NCBI GenBank assembly: GCA_964446485.1
Contig: CAYUOU010000013.1
Location: 1-64,000, forward strand
Length of the DNA stretch: 64,000 bases
Reading direction: 5' to 3'
DNA from: JBDRRP01 sp964446485
GTDB lineage: Bacteria > Desulfobacterota > Desulfobacteria > Desulfobacterales > JBDRRP01
Both the position numbers and the translations under genes were made by a program. Below, one piece after another: positions 1 to 9,061 of the stretch (the first letter of the stretch is position 1; each line of letters opens with the position of its first letter). The notes below the pieces were generated by a model that saw nothing but the letters and a program-made list of their open reading frames with translations, was not told the DNA's origin and ran no database searches.

Positions 1-23
1 CCAAAGTTCCAAAAAGAAAAACA

Positions 24-62
24 TAGATTCCTCGTCGTGCCTCCTCGGAATGACATCTGCGA
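24..62. repeat. Dispersed intergenic repeat fragment
   Basis: This short stretch beside the window edge reads as 'attcctcgtcg...ctcggaatgacatctgcg'. Its reverse complement recurs with small differences at about 46280-46322, and the same ending recurs at about 46365-46384. It is a copy of a degenerate intergenic repeat in this genome. No gene is visible in positions 1-91. Confidence 0.6.
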
Positions 63-91
63 AAACAAAGAGGGACTCGGCGACCAGTGAT

Positions 92-2077
92 CTACATCAA
101 ATCATGTTTCCAATTCCACAACCCCTGCCGATCTTTCATGGCCACCTGCTTTGGCACCGGTTCCGTTAACGTCACCAGCATCTGGTAGCCAGCCTTTTGA
201 AGGGCCTCGGATTCCCGGCTTAAATCGATAGCCCAATTGGGGTACACCCAAAAATTGTCGTCATAATGGCGCAACCAGGCCAATTCTCCCTTTGGGCTTT
301 CAAATGGGACGCCTGGCTGGATGCTTTCAGGGGCGATGCGGGACACGCCTAACGGCCAGTTTCCAGCGACGACAATTCCCAGCGGTAGCGGTGAAATCTG
401 TGGCATGTGAAGCACATCCTCCTTGCCAAGTTCAGGGCTGACAAAGGCACCTGAAAAACCCATTCCCTTCAACATATCGATGGCCGTTGGGTTGGCTGTA
501 TTGCAAAAAGGTCCGGCCCAAAAGGTCAAGCGCTTCCCCTTGTCAAATAAAGCCACCTGCCAGGGTGCATTCAGGACAAAAGACCGTATGCCGAGTTTCA
601 ATGACGCCTTGATCTGGGAAGACACTTCGGATTCGTTGTCAGGCCATATCACCGGCGGCAGCCATGCCGAAAGATTGGAAGCGTTCCTTGGATGGATATT
701 GCTCAAGTTGTCACGATTTAACCAGAATCCGCTGAACCCTCGAGATGGTCTGTCGGGGAAAAACCGAAACACGCTATACGAGATGGCGTTACCAGAGCGT
801 CTTGCGGCCTCTGATGGCATTGCCGCGGCGATCTTCTTAGTAGGTCTCTCGTTTTGCTCGGAGACCGGTTCGAATTCTGCAGCCAATGCGGCAATATAAT
901 CAGATAATGCAGGCTCCTTTCTATCGACTAAAAAAACAGGGGTGCCTTTCGAAGGTGTCTTCCCCCTGCCGAGGTTGAGGAAAAACTGCCCGTTTCTGGG
1001 AATGGATTTCTTGACGTGAATGACCTTGTGCCAGGGCTGGTCTTCGTAGCCGATGCGAATCACATCACCGTTCAGCAAATTGATCCGCGGTGTCATAAAT
1101 AACCGGTGAACACTCCCTTTGACTGTCCCCAACTGAAAACCCGATCCAGTATCCCTTCCCCGCTCCAAGGGGTTCCGAGGCCGTTGAGGCAAAAAATTGT
1201 AGTGCGTCCCCTTTCGGCCCAATGCCATCTCAAGAAGTGCCAGTGCGGCTTTTTTAGCGGCCGGGTCCGCAAACTCATCCCGAAGCAGCCGATAGGCCTG
1301 GACGGTGTAGTAGACGTAATGTGGGCTCTTTTTTCGACCTTCGATCTTCCAGGTGGTGACTTTGGGGACTTCCTTGAGTACTTTGACCAGGGTATCCAGA
1401 CTGAGGTCCTGACAAGAAAATGAGCGTTGCCGCTCGCTTCCCTGTTGGTAAACCCGGCGGCAAGGCTGCACGCAGCGCCCCCTGAGCCCGCTTTTCCCTC
1501 CCATATAGCTGCTCCAGTAGCACCTGCCGGAGACGGCATAGCAAAGCGCGCCGTGAATAAAAACTTCCAGGTCGATATTTGACGGGCATGCGTCCGCCAG
1601 CACCTTTATCTCGTCGATGGATAGCTCCCGAGGAAGAACTATTCTTCGAACATTTGAAAAAGCAGCAAGACAATCTAGCGCTTTCGGGAAAGTAATGTTG
1701 GCAAGGGTGGAAAGATGGATTTCGCCGGTGTAACCAACATCTCCGGCGATAGAGATTGTTGCCAGATCTTGGACAATCAGTGCATCAGGCTGTCGGTCCC
1801 CTTTCAGGGAAGACAGTAATGAGCGAACCTTTACGATTTCTTCCACTTTGATGAGGCTGTTGAGGGTCAAATAGACTTCAACTTCTTTTTGATGGGCCAG
1901 ATGGATCAGCGGTTTAAGTTCCGCTGGATGAAAGTTTTTGGCTTCCATGCGAGCAGAGAACGATTTCAAACCACAGTATATGGCGTCAGCACCCGCTGCA
2001 ATGGCGGCTAAAAAAGACTCCTGGTTTCCAGCAGGTGCCAGTATTTGAGGGATTCCCATGCTCGATGTTTTTCTCAT
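92..2077 (-). CDS. U32 family peptidase (collagenase-like)
   Basis: This 661-residue protein carries the U32 signature at about residues 171-189 (EVFIHGALCYAVSGRCYWS), with cysteines at 179, 186, 202 and 206. In characterised relatives such as RlhA and UbiU/V these cysteines bind a [4Fe-4S] cluster, and those proteins act in RNA or quinone hydroxylation, so proteolysis is not assured. The N-terminal part is a TIM-barrel-like region (ILAPAGNQESFLAAIAAGADAIYCG). The C-terminal roughly 250 residues resemble the extended domain of long U32 proteins. The start ATG overlaps the stop of the upstream O-antigen ligase gene by 4 bp, which indicates translational coupling, although a role in polysaccharide synthesis is not obvious. 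Substrate unknown. Confidence 0.88.
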   Translation of the reverse strand: MRKTSSMGIPQILAPAGNQESFLAAIAAGADAIYCGLKSFSARMEAKNFHPAELKPLIHLAHQKEVEVYLTLNSLIKVEEIVKVRSLLSSLKGDRQPDALIVQDLATISIAGDVGYTGEIHLSTLANITFPKALDCLAAFSNVRRIVLPRELSIDEIKVLADACPSNIDLEVFIHGALCYAVSGRCYWSSYMGGKSGLRGRCVQPCRRVYQQGSERQRSFSCQDLSLDTLVKVLKEVPKVTTWKIEGRKKSPHYVYYTVQAYRLLRDEFADPAAKKAALALLEMALGRKGTHYNFLPQRPRNPLERGRDTGSGFQLGTVKGSVHRLFMTPRINLLNGDVIRIGYEDQPWHKVIHVKKSIPRNGQFFLNLGRGKTPSKGTPVFLVDRKEPALSDYIAALAAEFEPVSEQNERPTKKIAAAMPSEAARRSGNAISYSVFRFFPDRPSRGFSGFWLNRDNLSNIHPRNASNLSAWLPPVIWPDNESEVSSQIKASLKLGIRSFVLNAPWQVALFDKGKRLTFWAGPFCNTANPTAIDMLKGMGFSGAFVSPELGKEDVLHMPQISPLPLGIVVAGNWPLGVSRIAPESIQPGVPFESPKGELAWLRHYDDNFWVYPNWAIDLSRESEALQKAGYQMLVTLTEPVPKQVAMKDRQGLWNWKHDLM

Positions 2078-3435
2078 ACAATTTGCTCGCCTTTGGCAAA
2101 TTGTTGTTTCTCAAGTTCGGGTAGGATGGCGACAATCCCCGCATAGAACCAAAAGGGTTCCATGATTCTGACGATGATGAATGTGTTTGCACCAATTGAA
2201 TGAATGACCATCCCGACGAATCCCGCTAAAAAGCCATACGCAATCCCTTTTGAAAGCGGATTTTCAAGGCTTTTCATATTGTTATATGCCATGAGGCCGA
2301 TCACACCCAGTAGGTGTAAAAATGCAAAAAAACCGACAATGCCGGTTTCAACAAGGACCCTGGGAAACTGGGCATCGATGAACTTATACCCGGCAACGCC
2401 ATAGCCCAAAATAGGTTTTCTGGTCCAGTCTACCAGTGCCTCTTTCCAACTAACGAGTCGTGCCGAGGTTGAAGTATCGATGCGGATTTCACCAACCTGC
2501 AATTGCCCGGGCTCATATGTTTGCATGACAGTGTAAAGCACGCGCTGCTTCACCGCTTGTGGCATAATAAATGGACTAAGAATCATGATTGCAATCATAC
2601 CAGAGATATAGATAAGTCTTTTCTCAGAAAACCATGCAAGGGTGAGGGTGGAAAAAAAAAGTGCCAAATATGATGAACGGGATTGCGTAAAAAGCAGTGG
2701 CGGAAGAATAAAAACCAACAGGACGATCAACAATTTTTTTACTGTTTTATCTTGGCTGTAGGCAAAAATTCCAATCACAACCGATAACGTCAACACGAGG
2801 TAGCCGCCGAATGTGTTCGGCTCCCCCTCCTGCCCTTCAAAAGGGGCACTAACTCGACCTCCTCCAGGAATTTGAAGGATTCCGATGACGGACACGATGA
2901 ACCCGGTTAAAAACAGAAAAAAAATCAGCCGCTTGATTTGCTTCTCATTGTCTACGTGGTTCACGATCACGAAAAACACAATGAAATATTCGACGTATTT
3001 CAACGTAAAAAAGAAACCTGTTTTTGGGGATGAGCTTCCCAGCATAATACCAAAACCGGTGGAAATGACGCAGGCTATCACGTAAAGAAGAATCGGTATA
3101 TTTAACTCGGTGCGACGAAATAATCCTATCTCTTTAAATACGGCATTTTTGGCAAACCAACTGGCGCCAATGATGACCAAGAGGAAATCTTCATACCTGA
3201 GCGTCACACCCCTGCCCAATGATGCACCGCCGGTCTGACCAGCCACGATTTCGGGGGAAAGCAACATAGCCAATATCAGAATGTAAAGACCGATTTCTAT
3301 ATTGACAAATGAAACAAAGAAGATCGCAACACCGATAGCGGCGAGAATCAGCGTGGAAGGGTCGGTTTCAACGGTGACATAACCCGCAAGGGGAACAAGG
3401 ATCGCGAATAAAATGGCGAGAACAACGAATCTCAA
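2074..3435 (-). CDS. O-antigen ligase / polymerase family membrane protein
   Basis: This 453-residue polytopic membrane protein has about ten to twelve hydrophobic segments, starting at residues 3-23. A larger loop in the second half contains 'ILGYGVAGYKFIDAQFPRVLVETGIVGFFAFLHLLGV', typical of the Wzy_C/O-antigen ligase domain (the G-x-G-x8-H/D loop followed by E-x-G-x2-G). Such proteins polymerise polysaccharide repeat units or ligate them to an acceptor in the inner membrane. It lies 252 bp downstream of the Wzc-type co-polymerase gene, which favours a polymerase role for the exopolysaccharide. Ligase and polymerase cannot be told apart from sequence alone. Confidence 0.85.
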   Translation of the reverse strand: MRFVVLAILFAILVPLAGYVTVETDPSTLILAAIGVAIFFVSFVNIEIGLYILILAMLLSPEIVAGQTGGASLGRGVTLRYEDFLLVIIGASWFAKNAVFKEIGLFRRTELNIPILLYVIACVISTGFGIMLGSSSPKTGFFFTLKYVEYFIVFFVIVNHVDNEKQIKRLIFFLFLTGFIVSVIGILQIPGGGRVSAPFEGQEGEPNTFGGYLVLTLSVVIGIFAYSQDKTVKKLLIVLLVFILPPLLFTQSRSSYLALFFSTLTLAWFSEKRLIYISGMIAIMILSPFIMPQAVKQRVLYTVMQTYEPGQLQVGEIRIDTSTSARLVSWKEALVDWTRKPILGYGVAGYKFIDAQFPRVLVETGIVGFFAFLHLLGVIGLMAYNNMKSLENPLSKGIAYGFLAGFVGMVIHSIGANTFIIVRIMEPFWFYAGIVAILPELEKQQFAKGEQIV

Positions 3436-3687
3436 TGCATTCTTCCAAGAGGTGACATCTCAAAGGCAATATTGAAACGAGGGTGTAGTATGTCTCAGAG
3501 AGATGCCGAAATAACAGCCAACCCCATCGTTGCATAAACAAAATGGCACGCAATTTCCAGCATACTGATATTCTAAGGAAATCATAAGAAAAATCTTAGT
3601 CCTTTAAACGTAACCGCCTGTGAATTCATAGGATTAGGGATTTAACTGCCATTTTGTTAACCCTTCAGCTTTTGTATCGTTGGGGTA

Positions 3688-5832
3688 CTAGCCGGTTCTC
3701 TGCGCCTTACCGTAGTAATACTGCGTGTGGTATTTGAAATAATCCGGCCCTGCCTCCGGTTTGACGTTATTCAAAACGACACCCGTGACATTGGCCTCGA
3801 CGTTGTCCAATGACACTTTTGCCCGCTTCAAGATGCTCCTTCCAATCTTGCCAACCGTGTAGACCAAAAGCACACCATCAACCAGTGAGCTGATTTCCGT
3901 GGCATCAGCCACCGGCAAAACGGGCGGGGAATCGATCAGCACAATGTCGTATTGCTCGCTGATTGTGCCTAAAAATTCCTTGAATCTTCCTGACCGTAAA
4001 ATCTCGGCGGGGTTCGGGGGGGTCGTTCCCGAGGTGACTATGGTCAAGTTGTCAAGCCCCGGTGTGTGAAGGACGTCCTCCACCTCGAAATCGCCCAACA
4101 TGACATCGGCGATGTTTTTTCTGATGTCCTCCCAGGAATAGTTACCGAGAATGTAATCGGTGAGGCCCGGCAACCGGGGTATTCCAAACATTTTGTGGAT
4201 AACGGGTTTTCTGAGGTCGGCTTCGATGATCAGGACTTTATGCCCGGCCTGGCCCATACTTAAGGCCAGATTGACGACATTAAAAGTCTTACCTTCCTGC
4301 ACAAATGAACTTGTCACAAGGAAAGTTTTAAATTTTTTATCCACCCGAACGAATTCAATATTTGATCTCAACGCCCGGAAGGCCTCGGCAGGCAGTGACT
4401 TTGGATCGTAATGCGCTACAAGATCCTGCTGCCGCCCCTTCAACGTTCGGGATTTTGTATGCTTACCCCTTTCATCCTTATTCATAAATGGGATTACACC
4501 CAATACCGGAACGCCGAGTAGAGATTCGACATCCTCAATTGTTCCAATAGAAGTATCAAACACCTCAACCCCAAATGCCAAAACAACACCGATGATCAGC
4601 CCCATCACAAGCCCAGTGAGCACGATCATGGTTTTTGATGGGATGTTAAACGGCGCGGACGGCACCAACGCCGGTTTGACGATGCTGACCTCCTGGACCT
4701 TTCCGGACTCATGAATCAAGGTCTCTTGATATCTGATCTGCAATTGGGAAAACAACTCTTCCTGAACAGTCACCTCTCGTTGAAGCCTGGCAAGCTGCAA
4801 CGCCTTCTCAGGGAAAACCAAACTTTTCCCCCTCAACTCATTTTTTTGACTGGTCAGATCATTTTCCTTTGATATGAGTTCCCGTAAGTAGGAGGTTAAC
4901 TCTTGATTCAACTCGCTAACTACCGCATTGATCTCTTGTCCGATCTCTTTCACTTTGGGGTGTTCAACCGTGAAATCAATGAGAAGCGTCTCTCTTTCGA
5001 TAAGCAGTTCGCTCAGTTTTTTGTTCAAAGAGTAGATCGGTGAATAGATGTTGGGGTCGGCAAGGTACTGCTCTATAGCGGACAGTTCCTGGAAGCCCTT
5101 TTGGCCGATGAAGCGAACTTGTTTTTCTATATTCCGCCTCAATTCCTGTGTTTCACTTAGTTTCTTTTCAATCTCGAACTGGTGGGACAGAGCTTGTTGA
5201 GTCTGAGTATCAATAGATACGAGGGACGAGGTCTCTTTGAAATTTTTGAGCGCCTCCTCCGCCGCCTTAAGGTTCAGGTGCGTTTTTTCTAACTGTTCCT
5301 CGATAAACGATTTGGTTTCATAAGTCTTACGATTCTTTTCTTTGATGTTGTATTCCTGGTAGGCCACAGAAAGCGTGTTGGCAATATCAGCTGCTTCTTC
5401 AGCGTCTGTTGAAGTCACAGAGATATTTATGATATTTGTGCCGGCTTCGTTCTCAGCCGTCACCATCGCCTTCATTCGCTGCAACTGCCTCATAGCGTTC
5501 GCTTCGCGCCGAACATCATCGAGTTCTATACTGCCTGAAACAACTCCGAGAATTTTGGCAGCCTCCAACAGTACGGGATAACTGGTGATGATATAGGCAT
5601 GCGTGATAAGGCTCTCGCTTTGCATAAAGAAGCTGCCGGTGAGTATGGCAGCCAGATTGGTCTCGCGGTCGATCTTAACGGCGGCGTTTGTCTCGTATAA
5701 GGGGATTGGCTCTTTAAATTTTGCGAACCCGAAACTAGCCACCCCCACTAAAATGACCATCAAAACGATGATCATTTTTCGTCTTTTTATAATTCTCCAA
5801 TAATCTCTTAAATCGACATCATACTGAGGCAT
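3688..5832 (-). CDS. Wzc-like polysaccharide co-polymerase with BY-kinase domain
   Basis: This 714-residue protein is an inner-membrane chain-length regulator fused to a cytoplasmic tyrosine kinase. It has a Wzz-type N-terminus with a first membrane segment at about residues 20-38, a long periplasmic coiled-coil region (about 140-400) and a second membrane segment at about 403-425. The BY-kinase domain follows, with Walker A (SFVQEGKT), Walker A' (VLIIEADLRKP) and Walker B (IVLIDSPP). The C-terminus ends in a tyrosine cluster (YFKYHTQYYYGK), the usual autophosphorylation site. The Walker A loop lacks the common PGEGKS spelling but keeps GKT. It follows the Wza-type exporter gene by 79 bp; together they would form the envelope-spanning export channel and its control kinase. 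Confidence 0.93.
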   Translation of the reverse strand: MPQYDVDLRDYWRIIKRRKMIIVLMVILVGVASFGFAKFKEPIPLYETNAAVKIDRETNLAAILTGSFFMQSESLITHAYIITSYPVLLEAAKILGVVSGSIELDDVRREANAMRQLQRMKAMVTAENEAGTNIINISVTSTDAEEAADIANTLSVAYQEYNIKEKNRKTYETKSFIEEQLEKTHLNLKAAEEALKNFKETSSLVSIDTQTQQALSHQFEIEKKLSETQELRRNIEKQVRFIGQKGFQELSAIEQYLADPNIYSPIYSLNKKLSELLIERETLLIDFTVEHPKVKEIGQEINAVVSELNQELTSYLRELISKENDLTSQKNELRGKSLVFPEKALQLARLQREVTVQEELFSQLQIRYQETLIHESGKVQEVSIVKPALVPSAPFNIPSKTMIVLTGLVMGLIIGVVLAFGVEVFDTSIGTIEDVESLLGVPVLGVIPFMNKDERGKHTKSRTLKGRQQDLVAHYDPKSLPAEAFRALRSNIEFVRVDKKFKTFLVTSSFVQEGKTFNVVNLALSMGQAGHKVLIIEADLRKPVIHKMFGIPRLPGLTDYILGNYSWEDIRKNIADVMLGDFEVEDVLHTPGLDNLTIVTSGTTPPNPAEILRSGRFKEFLGTISEQYDIVLIDSPPVLPVADATEISSLVDGVLLVYTVGKIGRSILKRAKVSLDNVEANVTGVVLNNVKPEAGPDYFKYHTQYYYGKAQRTG

Positions 5833-5911
5833 AGGGCTGCTCTCTTGTTATATTTTTCATCCGTACCAAGCTGTTTGCGCGTGCTATCCAGGGTTGCGGA
5901 TCAGCAACAAA

Positions 5912-8128
5912 TTATGGGTTTGTCACACCGCGGGAAAAATCGTTGAAGTAATCGATATCCCTGACGATTCTTCCAGGAACCAGAAGCAGTTCAACCAGTG
6001 GGCGTATCTGCTGAACAAAACGATTGGCCCCGCCCCATCCACTTCTGGGCACATAGATCAGATCGCCGTTCAGTAGCGCCATATTTTGAGTCTGGTCTCC
6101 CTCTTCAATCAAGTTTTTCAAATCGGCGATGAGAATTTGTGGATTGGCCGGGTCGCCTCTAACGACACGAGTTTCCCGCTCATCCGCAAAAACGGTGACA
6201 CCACCCGCCTGGGAGATGACGTCGAATACCCTTGCGGTGGATCCTTCGAATGGGTAGGCGCCGGGCTTGGCCACTTCGCCGAACACATAAATACGGTTTT
6301 CGGCTTTCGTAAGGCGCGGGATATAGACAAGGTCGCCGTCGTCCAGCACGACGTTCTGGCTGACATCACCCTGGTTCATGGCCTTGAACAGATCAAGCGT
6401 CAGGGTCTGCCCGCTTTTTCGGGTGAGTTTTATTGCCGCCAAGTTAGCATCCCGCTCGAAACCGCCCACCTCCGAAATCGCCTCGAGGAGCGTCACCTTT
6501 CCCTTTAAGCGATACCGCCCTGCAGCGCCGGTATTATCTCGATTGATCGCACCGGTGATCGAGGCAAACTTGCTGTTGTATTCCTTGATAACGACTGAAG
6601 CCCGTGGATTTCTAAAATAGGTTTTCAGGCCTTCGACGATCTCTTGCTTTGCCTGACTGACGGATTTCCCACCAACGCTGACATCATCCAGAAACGATAC
6701 GGTGATGGTTCCTGATGAACCGACCACGACGTCATCCTTTGCACTTTCCAACCCCTTCCAAATCGTCACCGTAAGTTCATCCCCCGGACCGATGCGATAC
6801 TCCGGGGCACCATCGATGATTGTGAAAACACGATTCGTATCTGCTATGGTATCGGATTTAAGCATTACATCCGGCGCGCTTTGCTCCCCGGGTCGCGAAG
6901 GGCGGCGATTCTCAAAAAGCCCTTCGAGCCGCCACACTTTGATGCCTTCTCCAAAACTGGCGCAAAAAATTTCGGCTTTGGTATTTCGATCAAAATCTGT
7001 CAGAATCATGTCATAATGAGAGCCAACGTCAGATAGGGGCTCCAACTCGTTGACCCATAAGTGAGTCACATCTTCAGACCAGATCTGGACACCTTTTCCA
7101 TCTGGGGAAGTTAAAATAAGTTCGTAGTTTCCACTGTTGTTGGTATCAAAGGGGAGCACCTGCCAGTAGCTGTCCACCGATTTTGCTTTGGTGGTTGTCG
7201 GTAGCTTGGCTTGGTGCGGACGCCGAATAAATAAGTTTTTTTCAGTAAACTTGCCCGTGCCATCACCGAGGAAGATGCGTGGCCCGCTCCGATGCGTCCC
7301 GAGCAGCATGTCAATATGATCATCGCGATCGTAGTCAGCCAGGGTAATGGTGTAAAAACTCCCCTTTCCGGCGATATACTGGTCTTTCCAGCCGCCCCGA
7401 CCATCCCCCAGCCAGACGGCGAGCGTTCCCTCTAATCCCCATCCGGCGCCGGCGATATCGAGAAAACCGTCTCCATTGAAATCAAAAACCACCGCATCGA
7501 TATAGGGTCCAAAGTGGGTCGGCCCGGACTCAAAAGGCCAGTTTCCTTTGCCATCGCCAAACCACACCTGAATTCCGGACTGCACCCCACCGATGGTGCC
7601 GTTGGCGGCGATAATGTCCATATTGCCGTCAGCGTTGATGTCAGCGATTTCAATACCGTAGTAGGTACCAATCTCAATGGGGCTTTCAAGTCGATTCCAA
7701 CTTCTCCCGTTGGTATTCTGCCATACCATGACGCCGGAGGATTCCCGTTGTGTGCTCAGCACGATGTCCTTGAACCCATCGTTGGTCACATCACCTAGTG
7801 CCACTGACCGAACATCGCCTTCGAAAGGAAGAAACACCGGACGCGAGACCGCACCGTCGCCCAAGCCGTACCATATGGCCACAGATACCGGCGCCCGAGC
7901 GCCGCCGACGATATCCAGGACGCCGTCGTTGTCCAGATCGTCGATGGCCAGTGTCCGGTAATTACCGGAGGACGGTAAAGAAGCGAAGTTTCCGGGAGAC
8001 ACCTGTGCGGAAGCCGCCATGACCGGTGGCCGCTTCGCTTGGGGGAGCACCGGTTGACAAGCGGTCATCCCCGCCGCCAAACACATCAGTGCAGCAAACA
8101 GTGGGCTGAGTTCTGATTTCATTCTCAT
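5912..8128 (-). CDS. Wza-type polysaccharide export lipoprotein fused to FG-GAP propeller
   Basis: This 738-residue protein begins with a signal sequence ending in a lipobox-like AGMTAC at about residue 24, so it is probably a lipoprotein. Residues of about 45-405 contain seven FG-GAP/VCBS-type repeats. The first four and the fifth have a D-x-[DN]-x-[DN]-G-like calcium loop (for example DLDNDGVLD, DINADGNMD, DFNGDGFLD), and the sixth and seventh are degenerate. Seven repeats fit one seven-bladed beta-propeller. From about residue 440 a Poly_export domain begins (YRIGPGDELTVTIW), followed by two SLBB-like domains (ASITGAINRDNTG and YVFGEVAKPGAYPF) and a C-terminal segment as in Wza. Ordinary Wza proteins are about 350-400 residues, so the propeller is an added domain. 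The start overlaps the stop of the upstream ATPase gene by 4 bp. Confidence 0.9.
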   Translation of the reverse strand: MRMKSELSPLFAALMCLAAGMTACQPVLPQAKRPPVMAASAQVSPGNFASLPSSGNYRTLAIDDLDNDGVLDIVGGARAPVSVAIWYGLGDGAVSRPVFLPFEGDVRSVALGDVTNDGFKDIVLSTQRESSGVMVWQNTNGRSWNRLESPIEIGTYYGIEIADINADGNMDIIAANGTIGGVQSGIQVWFGDGKGNWPFESGPTHFGPYIDAVVFDFNGDGFLDIAGAGWGLEGTLAVWLGDGRGGWKDQYIAGKGSFYTITLADYDRDDHIDMLLGTHRSGPRIFLGDGTGKFTEKNLFIRRPHQAKLPTTTKAKSVDSYWQVLPFDTNNSGNYELILTSPDGKGVQIWSEDVTHLWVNELEPLSDVGSHYDMILTDFDRNTKAEIFCASFGEGIKVWRLEGLFENRRPSRPGEQSAPDVMLKSDTIADTNRVFTIIDGAPEYRIGPGDELTVTIWKGLESAKDDVVVGSSGTITVSFLDDVSVGGKSVSQAKQEIVEGLKTYFRNPRASVVIKEYNSKFASITGAINRDNTGAAGRYRLKGKVTLLEAISEVGGFERDANLAAIKLTRKSGQTLTLDLFKAMNQGDVSQNVVLDDGDLVYIPRLTKAENRIYVFGEVAKPGAYPFEGSTARVFDVISQAGGVTVFADERETRVVRGDPANPQILIADLKNLIEEGDQTQNMALLNGDLIYVPRSGWGGANRFVQQIRPLVELLLVPGRIVRDIDYFNDFSRGVTNP

Positions 8129-8928
8129 CTGGATATATCCGATACGGCTAAATTAACGATGGACTTGCTGATGTTAACGGCCTTTCGCATCATCCCCAGC
8201 AGCAGGCTTCGCTCGCAAACGTTGTTGACGCGCAGTGGAATGCCTTTGCTGTATGCGTAAATGGGTGCAATCGCATCTTTCGTAAAAATACCTCGACTGG
8301 ACCCGGCGTGCTTTAATCGGTAGAGGATATACCTCGTGGTATCCCGCTCATCCAGAGGCTTGAGATCGTACTGAATAGCGATCCTTTCCTTCAACGGCGC
8401 CATAGAATTTAGATTGTCTGCAAGGGGCGGCTGCCCCATCATGATCAGCGTCAAAAGGAACCGGTTGTTGTGCTGCAGGTTCAACAGCATGCGCAGTTCC
8501 TCCAAAATCGGTGTTTCCTTCACCAGATGGGCTTCATCGATGACGAGGATCGTCTTGATGTCATGTGATGCGTTCTGGACTAACCGTTCGTTCAATTGAT
8601 CAAGCAAAACGGATTTGGTCGCGTCACGGGTGTTCTCTACCCCTAACTTTGAAAGCACCGCCCGCAAGAAATCTACCGGATCAAGTGCTGGGTTCACGAT
8701 GGTCACGACCTCGTATCCATCGACATCCAAATAATCATACAGCACCCTGCTGATCGTGGTTTTACCTGCGCCAACCTCTCCGGTAAGCACCGCAAGCCCT
8801 TTGCGTTGCTCAACCGCATACACCAATCTCAACAGCGCTTCCTCGTGCTGGGACGATCTATAGAAGAACTCCTGCGAGGGTGCATTGTCGAACGGCTGTT
8901 GCTGTAGTCCCCAGTAGGCGGTGTACAT
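8125..8928 (-). CDS. ExeA-like AAA ATPase of EPS/exosortase-type clusters
   Basis: This AAA ATPase has Walker A (GEVGAGKTT) and Walker B (TILVIDEAHL) motifs. The frame is open up to 9051, but family members begin with a conserved M-Y-x-x-Y-x-G-L...P-F block, here MYTAYWGLQQQPF, so I place the start at 8928 (267 residues). An alternative ATG lies at 8955, and neither has a strong ribosome-binding site. Relatives are annotated as ExeA-like or exosortase-system-associated ATPases and are cytoplasmic. They sit beside Wza/Wzc genes in many exopolysaccharide loci. No exosortase gene was found in this window. The gene is coupled by a 4-bp overlap to the downstream Wza-propeller gene. Confidence 0.87.
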   Translation of the reverse strand: MYTAYWGLQQQPFDNAPSQEFFYRSSQHEEALLRLVYAVEQRKGLAVLTGEVGAGKTTISRVLYDYLDVDGYEVVTIVNPALDPVDFLRAVLSKLGVENTRDATKSVLLDQLNERLVQNASHDIKTILVIDEAHLVKETPILEELRMLLNLQHNNRFLLTLIMMGQPPLADNLNSMAPLKERIAIQYDLKPLDERDTTRYILYRLKHAGSSRGIFTKDAIAPIYAYSKGIPLRVNNVCERSLLLGMMRKAVNISKSIVNLAVSDISR

Positions 8929-9061
8929 GGTTGGCACTTTTTCCGCTATTTCCATTTCTGGAATATTTTTCTTGAAATCAAGAATAGCGTATAAAGGGGC
9001 GGCAAAATGACGGCTCCTAAAACTTTTCACATCTAAAAACCAGCGGAGCATGGTTTTTAGA

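Noticed and set aside
423..899. Open frame of 158 codons on the plus strand
   Set aside because: It is the antisense shadow of the U32 peptidase gene, with no ribosome-binding site and no protein-like motif.
3544..3562. TGGCAC-N5-TTCC sequence resembling a sigma-54 promoter
   Set aside because: It is on the plus strand while all neighbouring genes are on the minus strand, and the -12 element does not match.
8125..9051. Exosortase/PEP-CTERM assignment from the ExeA-like ATPase
   Set aside because: No exosortase gene or PEP-CTERM protein is in the window, so the association was kept only as a family note.
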